Below, piece by piece: positions 27,531 through 36,200 of a stretch of 64,000 nucleotides of DNA. The notes beneath the pieces are model-generated. The model was not told the origin of the DNA. It saw only the letters and a list, made by a program, of their open reading frames with translations, and did not search any database. Each line of letters opens with the position of its first letter. Within the stretch, counting starts at the first letter, position 1. The DNA comes from Peptostreptococcus canis (lineage in GTDB: Bacteria > Bacillota > Clostridia > Peptostreptococcales > Peptostreptococcaceae): contig NZ_JABGBW010000001.1 of NCBI RefSeq assembly GCF_014229965.1, forward strand, positions 471,811 to 535,810. The letters run 5' to 3'. A program made the position numbers and the translations under genes.

Positions 27531-29237
27531 ATGAAGTTAGTTATTGCAGAAAAGCCGAGTGTTGCAATCTCCATTGCAAAGGTTATTGGAGCAAATAAAA
27601 AGAAAGACGGATATTATGAAGGAAACGGATATAGGGTGAGCTGGTGCGTTGGACACCTAATTCAAATGGCAAATCCGGATGCTTATGATGAAAAGTACGC
27701 CAAGTGGAATATGGCTGATTTACCGATTATTCCGAGCGCCTACAAGTATGAAGTAGCAAAGGCAACCAAGAAGCAGTTTAACATCCTTAAAAAGCTGATG
27801 AATGATAAAGAGATTGATACGGTTATCAACGCTTGTGATGCAGGTCGTGAAGGAGAAAGCATTTTTAGATTGGTATATAACGAAGCTAAATGCAAAAAGA
27901 AGATGAAACGCCTTTGGATTTCATCTATGGAGGATAGTGCCATTAAAGAGGGCTTTGATAATCTAAAAGACGGAAAGGGCTATGACAATCTCTTTGAATC
28001 GGCACAGGCAAGAGCGATTGCAGATTGGCTTGTCGGAATGAACATCAGCAGGCTCTATTCTTGCCTATATAAGCAAAATTACAGTGTAGGAAGAGTGCAG
28101 ACACCGACTCTTGCCATGATTGTAAAAAGAGATGATGAGATAGCTAATTTCAAGAAAGAGAAATACTATACAGTGGAGCTATCTATGAATGGTTTTACAC
28201 TATCAACGGATAGAATTGATGATGAGGTTGCTGCCGAACAGCTAATCAATTTAGTTGGCGATAAGATTGAAATCACTGATGTTATTCAGAAAGAGAAAAT
28301 AACAAAGCCTGATTTACCTTTTGACCTGACAACACTTCAAAGGGAATGCAATAAGTATTTCGGATATAGTGCCAAGCAGACACTTGACTATGCTCAAAGC
28401 CTGTATGAAAAGAAACTGATTACTTATCCAAGAACGGACAGCAGGTGTTTAACAGAGGATATGATTACAAGTACCATCAATAACATTTTGGGCAAAAATG
28501 ACTTTGATACAGGGCGCATCAAGACGGTATTTAACTCTAAAAAGGTTACGGATCACCACGCTATTATTCCGACAATCAGTTCATTAAAGGAAGATGTTTC
28601 TAAGCTTCCTCTAAGCGAAGCTAAAGTTTACTTTCTTATATCCGATAAATTTCACGCAAGTGTAGGTTATCCACTTATTGAAAATACAACAAAGATTGTA
28701 GCTTCATTTGACGGTTTTGAATTTACAAGTTCAGGCAAGGTAATTAAGGATGAAGGCTTTAGCAAATACCTTAAAGAATACAAATCAAAAAAGAATGAAG
28801 ATGCTGTACTTCCTAATGTAAGTGTTGGTGATGTTTTAAGCATTGAAAATAAAGAGATTAAAGAAAAATTTACCAAACCTCCAAAACACTTTACGGAAGA
28901 TACTCTCTTAAAGTCTATGGAGATTGCGGGAAATGATGCCTTAGAAAAAGGTGTAGAAGTGGAAAGAAAAGGACTTGGAACACCTGCAACAAGGGCAGGG
29001 ATTATCGAAAATCTAATTTATAAGGGATTTGTAGAAAGAGATAAGAAAAATCTTATAGCCACTCATAAAGGAATTAGCCTTGTAACGATTGTAGCGGATA
29101 ACTTTAAGTCGGCAGAAACGACAGCGAAGTGGGAAATGGAATTATCGTATATTGCTCAAGGAAAATCTTCAAAGGAAGAATTTTTGAAAGATATTGAAAA
29201 TGAGATAAAAGAGGCTGTTTTGACATATCGCAAGTAA
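27531..29237 (+). CDS. topB: DNA topoisomerase III
   Basis: The 568-residue type IA topoisomerase unlinks DNA during ICE replication or transfer. It begins KLVIAEKPSVAISIAKVIG (Toprim), has CDAGREGESIFRLVY near 100-115, and the active-site tyrosine in LITYPRTDSRCL near 300. Shorter than chromosomal TopB (about 700): the C-terminal zinc ribbons are absent, which is usual for ICE copies. AGGAGG precedes the ATG. Confidence 0.95.
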   Translation: MKLVIAEKPSVAISIAKVIGANKKKDGYYEGNGYRVSWCVGHLIQMANPDAYDEKYAKWNMADLPIIPSAYKYEVAKATKKQFNILKKLMNDKEIDTVINACDAGREGESIFRLVYNEAKCKKKMKRLWISSMEDSAIKEGFDNLKDGKGYDNLFESAQARAIADWLVGMNISRLYSCLYKQNYSVGRVQTPTLAMIVKRDDEIANFKKEKYYTVELSMNGFTLSTDRIDDEVAAEQLINLVGDKIEITDVIQKEKITKPDLPFDLTTLQRECNKYFGYSAKQTLDYAQSLYEKKLITYPRTDSRCLTEDMITSTINNILGKNDFDTGRIKTVFNSKKVTDHHAIIPTISSLKEDVSKLPLSEAKVYFLISDKFHASVGYPLIENTTKIVASFDGFEFTSSGKVIKDEGFSKYLKEYKSKKNEDAVLPNVSVGDVLSIENKEIKEKFTKPPKHFTEDTLLKSMEIAGNDALEKGVEVERKGLGTPATRAGIIENLIYKGFVERDKKNLIATHKGISLVTIVADNFKSAETTAKWEMELSYIAQGKSSKEEFLKDIENEIKEAVLTYRK

Positions 29238-29321
29238 GATGCCACTAATTTCAGCGTGGAAAAAATCCTCTAAAAATGCTATAATACAAAGTAATCAATT
29301 TAATGATTGAGAGGTGATTAT

Positions 29322-30125
29322 GTGTCTAAAATAAATGTTGAAGGTTCAGAAATCAGCATTATTGCCATAGACAATAGAGATTATATTTCTTTAACGGATA
29401 TGGTTAGAAATATTGAGAACGGTTCTGCTTTGATTGAAAAGTGGCTCAGAAACAAGAATACAATAGAGTTTTTAGGTATTTGGGAAGAAATGTATAACAC
29501 GAATTTTAATTCCCCCGAATTCGAGGGAATTAAAAATGAAGCAGGATTTAACCGTTTTATATTATCAGTTAAGCAATGGGTGGAAAAAACTAATTCTATC
29601 GGTATCGTTGCGAGAGCAGGAAGATATGGTGGAACTTATGCTCATAAAGATATAGCGTTTGAGTTTGCTTCTTGGGTATCGCCATACTTTAAATTATATT
29701 TAATCAAGGAATTTGAACGCCTAAAGGAAGAAGAACAAAAGAAGTTAGGATGGGATATTAAGAGAAATTTGGCAAAAATCAATTATAGAATTCACACAGA
29801 TGCCATTAAAAACAAACTTGTACCGGATAAACTTTCAAAAGAAAAAATCAATTTTATTTATGCAAGTGAAGCGGATATTCTTAATGTTTCTCTATTTGGA
29901 ATAACAGCTAAGGAGTGGCGTGATGAAAATCCGGATTTAAAAGGCAATATTAGAGATTATGCGGATATATCACAGCTTGTCTGCCTTTCTAATCTTGAGA
30001 ATCTTAATGCGGTATTTATAAATGAAGGCATGAGCCAATCTGAAAGATTGGAAAAATTAAATGCAATAGCTATTGAACAAATGAAGATACTATCTGAAAG
30101 TGAATCAATTAAAAAATTGAAATAG
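29322..30125 (+). CDS. KilA-N domain protein
   Basis: The 267-residue protein has a KilA-N DNA-binding domain (about residues 8-120: YISLTDMVRNIENGSALIEKW, then RAGRYGGTYAHKDIAFEFAS). A C-terminal alpha-helical region of unknown role follows. KilA-N proteins are typical of phages. GTG 29322 follows GAGAGGTG. It has a TATAAT at 29280-29285 and its own terminator at 30150, so it is an independent unit inserted between topB and the helicase gene. Confidence 0.85.
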   Translation: MSKINVEGSEISIIAIDNRDYISLTDMVRNIENGSALIEKWLRNKNTIEFLGIWEEMYNTNFNSPEFEGIKNEAGFNRFILSVKQWVEKTNSIGIVARAGRYGGTYAHKDIAFEFASWVSPYFKLYLIKEFERLKEEEQKKLGWDIKRNLAKINYRIHTDAIKNKLVPDKLSKEKINFIYASEADILNVSLFGITAKEWRDENPDLKGNIRDYADISQLVCLSNLENLNAVFINEGMSQSERLEKLNAIAIEQMKILSESESIKKLK

Positions 30126-30149
30126 AGTAATAATATTTGGTATATAGCG

Positions 30150-30186
30150 AAGGTGATTAGAGTAAAATCTAACCGCCTTTTTTGTT
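30150..30186 (+). terminator. Terminator after the KilA-N gene
   Basis: AAGGTGATTAGA (30150-30161) pairs, with two wobbles, with TCTAACCGCCTT (30168-30179), followed by six Ts. Confidence 0.8.
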
Positions 30187-30207
30187 TGAAAAAAGAAGGA
30201 GGTAAAA

Positions 30208-33200
30208 ATGCGAATAAATGATTTTCATAACATTTTGGAGCTAATAAAACAGGATATTTTGCAAAGTGAAGCAGAATACCTGAAGCTCTTAAAGGTTGTT
30301 GGAAATAATCAAAGATACGACTTTAGAAGTCAATTAAGTATCTATGATAGAAATTCTGAAGCGACAGCCTGTGCCAAGTTCGACTATTGGAGGGAACGCT
30401 TTAACCGTACCGTTATGAGAGGTCAAAAGGGTATCCCTATTTTAGAGGACTACGGCACATACAAAAAAGTGGCATATATCTTTGATATAAGCCAGACAGT
30501 TTCAAGAAACAGAGATGTCAATGAGGTCAATCTTTGGAGATTTGATAAGGAAGCTCATAAGGATGTCTTAAAGGGAATGATAACAAGTGAGGGATATGAG
30601 GAAAGTGAAAGCACTCTTGAAAATATATTTTCTTTAAGCAGGCTTTATGGTGATGAAAAGATAGACAGCCTTATGAATGAGCTTAGAATAGCGGATGAGG
30701 ATAGAATATCCTTTACCAAGTTTGTGAGGGATTCGGTAAGCTATGCGGTAGCGTCAAGATTTAAGTTAGATTATCCGATAGATTATGAGCTTTTAAGAGA
30801 GAATTTTCAAAGACTTGACAGCATATCTCTAATGAGTCTTGGTGACACCGTATCGGATATTAGCGGAAAGATTATTGATGCGACCATTCAAAAAAGCAAA
30901 GAACTTGAGCTTCAAAAAAAAGTTTTAAGAGGAAAAGAAGCAGGATATAATAGGATTAAAGAAGAATTAGAGGAGGTAGAAGAAAATGTACTTCGACGAG
31001 ATGATCAGGAAAGAAATGAAAACGAGCGAGTTCTCCGAAATGGAGAGTACGGACGAGATAATAGAGAAAATCAGGGAGAATACGCTAAACAGCTTGGAGG
31101 AACAGACAGATTTCATGATGGAATATCCGAATCCGACCTACGCAGTGATGAGGCTGAATTACCTTTCACAGAGCGAGGAGCAGAGCCACTTCGAGATGCT
31201 TTTAGATCTATACAAGGAGAAGAAGCTGACAGGACACCTGATGGATATTCAGAAACAGGCAATAGAATTTATGAGAAGAGAGAAGCCAAAATTGATGGCA
31301 GCTTGGAAGATAGAGGACGAGAACAATCCGCAGTATGGGGCGATGATTTCAGCCCTAAAGGAAGTGACCATCAAGGAAGTAGTGGAAATCTAAAAGAACA
31401 TACAGAGGAAGAGATTAGAGAAGCTGAAAAGGCTTCTTTTTCTTTACCCGAAAATTCTTATGGACAGATAAGCCTTACGATTCCGCTAACTGAGAAGGAT
31501 ATAGATACCGTCCTTATTGACGGAGGAAATCACGATGGCGGTAGACTTCCTGTTATAGCTGAATTTTCCAAAGGAAAAAGCAATGAAGAATTGGGAGAAT
31601 ACCTTAAAGATACCTTTAGAGGCGGAAATGGATTTTACATTGATGAAAGAGAAGTATCTTCCTGGTATTCGGATAAAGGTATTCATTTAGCTTATGGAAC
31701 ATCGGCAAGAGAGGATAATACACAAATTTTAAGCTGGCGTGATGCAGCAAGTAGGATAAATGAACTTCTTGACAGAGGTGAGTTTGCTACAAATGTAGAA
31801 CTTTTAGAGGCACAGGACTATGAAAGGGATAGAAATTCAGAATCCTTATGGTATCTAACGCACGATTTAAGCGAAGAAGGAATAGAGCAAGGATATTTCA
31901 ACTCTTTTGAAAGAGGTGGTGGATTTCCGGAAGAAACGAAAAGATTATCTGAAGCATTAAAAAATCCTGAATATCTGAAAGAAACAATCAGGGAATACGA
32001 AAGATTTTTAGAAGGATACAAAGAAAACAGAGATGTACTAAGGTTTCATTATCACAAGGTTGATAGCCTTTATCAAAGACTCAAGGAACTTGAACTGCCA
32101 CGAAAGGAATACAGTACCAATCTGACAGAACTTACGAAGGTAAAGCCTTTTATTACAGAAGATGAAGTCCTTGAAAGCCTTTCAAGAGGAAGCGGCATTG
32201 ATAGAGGAAAAGAACGAATCACCAAGTTTTTTAAAGAAAATCATACTTTGCAGGAAAAAGCCAATTTCCTAAAAGACGAATATGGAATCGGAGGACATTC
32301 CCATGCAATTTCAGGGGCAATGGGAAGTGATGAATGGCACGATGCAAAGGGACTTAAATTACAGAAAAATGATTGTAATGATGTGTTTCTTACTTGGACA
32401 AGTGTTGCAAAGCATATCGATGAGCTGCTTTCTAAAAATCTTTATCTTGAGGAAAAGAAAATAGAAAGTAATACAGAGATAGAAGAAAAAGAACCGCAAT
32501 ATTATTCCAAAGACAATCCTGAAAACTTAATGACGGATGAAATGCTTGAAAGAGTGCCTGAACTTTATGCACAAGAAGATGTATCTTTAGCAGATAAGCA
32601 AGTTCATGCTGCATATATCATTCCATTGAGAAGTAATTGGACTTGGTATATGACAGAATACGATAGGGAAAGTGGTGATGCTTTCGGACTTGTGCTTGGG
32701 ATTGAGCCTGAATGGGGATATTTTAATCTTGAGGAGTTGAAAGAACTAAACGCACAAAGGCTCATTTTAGAAGATTTTCCAAAGACCTTTAGAGAACTTA
32801 AAGACAGTGAACTTAAAAAGCAGATGGATGAGCAGGAACTTCAGTTTGTCTTTAATGGAGAACTTAGCTTTGAAAATAAAGCAGAGCTTGAAGCACCTGA
32901 AGAAACAGAAGAAGATACAAAGCGTGACACAGTTCAAGCTACCTTATTTGATTACCTCAAAGAAAGAGAAGAAGTAGAGCTTAATGAAAAAGAGGAAAGC
33001 CTTTTAGATGATTTTGCAGTTAAAACAGGCGATACCGTATATTTCAACCATGAAGAATACACTGTAAGGGAGATTTCTAAAAACCAAATCACAGGAAGAT
33101 ATGATTTATGGATTGATCCGGCAAGAAGTGGAAATCATCAAATCCCCATTGTAGCCTTTGAAGATAATGAGGACTTATTAAAGCAGGTAAGTCTTGAAAG

Positions 33201-36200
33201 ACCTAACTTTATTGTTGGAGATGAAGTTAAATATAAGGATAAAAACTATACCATCACACGCTTTGATGATATGGGAAATAACCTAAAGACAATAACAGTC
33301 AAGGACAATACCGAATATCTTGGCGGTATGATAACAGGCTCCGATGTCATTCCTTATCGTCTGGAAAGCGACCTTGAGAGGGTATTTCAAAATCAAACAT
33401 ATAAACAGCCAGAGCAGAATACTGAAGAAACTCAAATAAGGAAAGGGGAAGCTCATAACTTCAAAATTACGGAAGAAACGCTCCCGGACAAGTTATCTCC
33501 AAGTGAAAGGTTAAATAATAACCTTGAAGCAATCTCTATGCTGAGTCGCATTGAAAGCGGACAAAGAGAGCTTGACAGTACAGCTCAGGAAGTTTTAGCA
33601 AAGTATGTAGGCTGGGGCGGACTTTCCGAAGTTTTTGACGAAAGCAGAGAAGGACAGTGGAAAAAAGCGAGGAGTTTCTTAAAAGAAAATCTATCGCAGG
33701 CAGAATACGAAGCTGCAAGAGAATCTACTTTAACGAGCTTTTACACACCGAAAACTGTCATAGACGGAATATATAAGACGCTTTCGGATATGGGATTTAA
33801 ACAGGGAAACATTTTAGAGCCAAGTATGGGAATAGGAAACTTTATAGGCAATATCCCTGATAAAATGAGTAAGTCAAAGTTTTATGGTGTAGAGCTTGAT
33901 TCGGTAAGCGGTCGAATTGGAAAACTACTATACCCTGAAAGTGATATACAGATTAAAGGACTTGAAGAAACCTCTTTTTCCAATAACTTCTTCGATGCAG
34001 TTATCGGCAATGTTCCATTTGGAGAATATAAGGTAAATGACAGGGAGTATAACAAAAATAATTTCCTTATCCACGATTATTTCTTTGCAAAGTCCATTGA
34101 TAAAGTAAGAAACGGAGGTATCATCGCCTTTGTCACATCAAGTGGAACGATGGATAAAAAGGACGAAAGTGTTAGACGCTATCTTGCAGCAAGAGCCGAG
34201 TTTTTAGGGGCGATAAGGCTTCCGAACAATACCTTTAAGGGCGTAGCCGGAACAGAAGTAACCTCTGATATTATCTTCCTAAAGAAAAGGGACAGCATCA
34301 GAGAAAGAGATGAGGACTGGATTCACCTTGCTGAAGATGATAAGGGACTTACCTATAACAAATATTTTGTAGATCATCCTGAACAGGTACTCGGCACAAT
34401 GTGTGAAGTTTCAGGAAGATTTGGCAAGACACTTACTTGTGAGCCAATTGCATATTTAGGTGCAGAAATAAATATGGCTTCCTTAAAGGATAGACTTGAG
34501 ATTGCGGGAGAAAGAATTTCAAAAGATGCAAGGTATGAAGAAATAGAGCTTTTAGATGATGAAATTACTTCAGTTCCTGCAACGGATGATGTCAAAAACT
34601 TTTCCTATACCGTTATTGATGATGAAGTCTATTACAGAGAAAACTCCCTTTTCATCAAGAAAGAGATAACGGATAAGAATAAGGAAAAGATTAAGGACTA
34701 TCTTGAACTGAATACTGCCCTTAAAGATGTTATCTACAAGCAGAAAGAGGACTATTCCGATGATGAGGTAAAGAAAGCTCAAGAAAAGCTCAATGAAGTC
34801 TATGACAACTTTTCAAAGAAGCATGGCTTTATAAATAATTTAAGCAATACCAGAGCCTTAAAAGAGGATAGCAATTTCCCTCTTGTATCTTCCATTGAAA
34901 TTCTTGATGAAGAAGAAAACTTTAAGGCAAAGGGAGATATTTTCAGTAAGAGAACAATCACAAAGGCAAAGACAATAGACCATGTAGATACTTCCCTTGA
35001 AGCTCTTGTTTTATCTATGTCAGAAAAAGGTTATGTTGACTTTGAATACATGGAAAACCTGACAGGTAAAGATAGACCAACTTTGATAGAAGAATTAAGG
35101 GGAGAAATATACCTAAACATCAGAGAAGAACAAAACTTTTATAGACCATTATCCTTTAACCCCGAAGATGGAGATTTGCCTTTTGCCTGTGCTAATGGCA
35201 GCAATTCATATAAGTACGGCTATGTAACAAAAGATGAATACCTAAGTGGAAATATCAGAGATAAGATTGCCATAGTAGATAGCTATCTTTCTAAGCTAAG
35301 ACAGACAGAAAGAGAGTTACCTCATCTTGGCTATGCGGAAGATGGCAAAGAAAAAGAGCTGATAAGCTATGAGATGAACCGTTTGGAATACCAAAAGGCA
35401 GAGCTTACAAAAGTATTACCAAAGGAGCTTGAAGCAAGTGAGATCAATGTACGACTCGGAGCAACTTGGATACCGATTAAAGATATTGAAAAATTTATCT
35501 TTGAAACGCTTAAAACTCCGGGATATGCCAAATGGGATATAAAGGTTAAGTTTTCAAATCTGACAAGTGAATGGAATGTAGAAGGTAAAAGCAGGGACAG
35601 AGGGAATGACCTTGCAGAGATGACCTACGGTACATCAAGGGTAAATGCCTATAAGCTGATTGAAGATGCCCTAAATCTTAAAGAAACAAAGGTATTTGAC
35701 CAGATTGTAAATCCTGACGGCTCAAAAACTTCTGTACTAAATAAAAAAGAAACGCTTCTTGCGGGACAAAAACAGGAGCTTTTAAAGGAAGAATTTAAGA
35801 ACTGGATATTTAACGATCAGGAAAGAAGAAGCCGTCTTGTAAAATTATATAACGAGCGTTTTAACTCCATCCGTAACAGAGAATATGACGGAAGTAACCT
35901 TTCTTTTGAGGGAATGACCACAGAAATTGATTTAAGATCTCATCAAAGAAATGCCATAGCAAGAAGCCTTTATGGAGGAAATACCCTCCTTGCTCATGTC
36001 GTGGGTAGTGGAAAGACCTTTGAAATGGTTGCTTCTGCAATGGAATCTAAAAGGCTTGGAATGTGTTCTAAGTCTTTATTTGTAGTACCGAATCACTTAA
36101 CAGGGCAAATTGGCAGAGAGTTTATGCAGCTTTATCCATCCGCTAACATTATGGTGGCTGATAAGAAAGACTTTGAGCCGAAAAACAGAAAAAGATTTAT

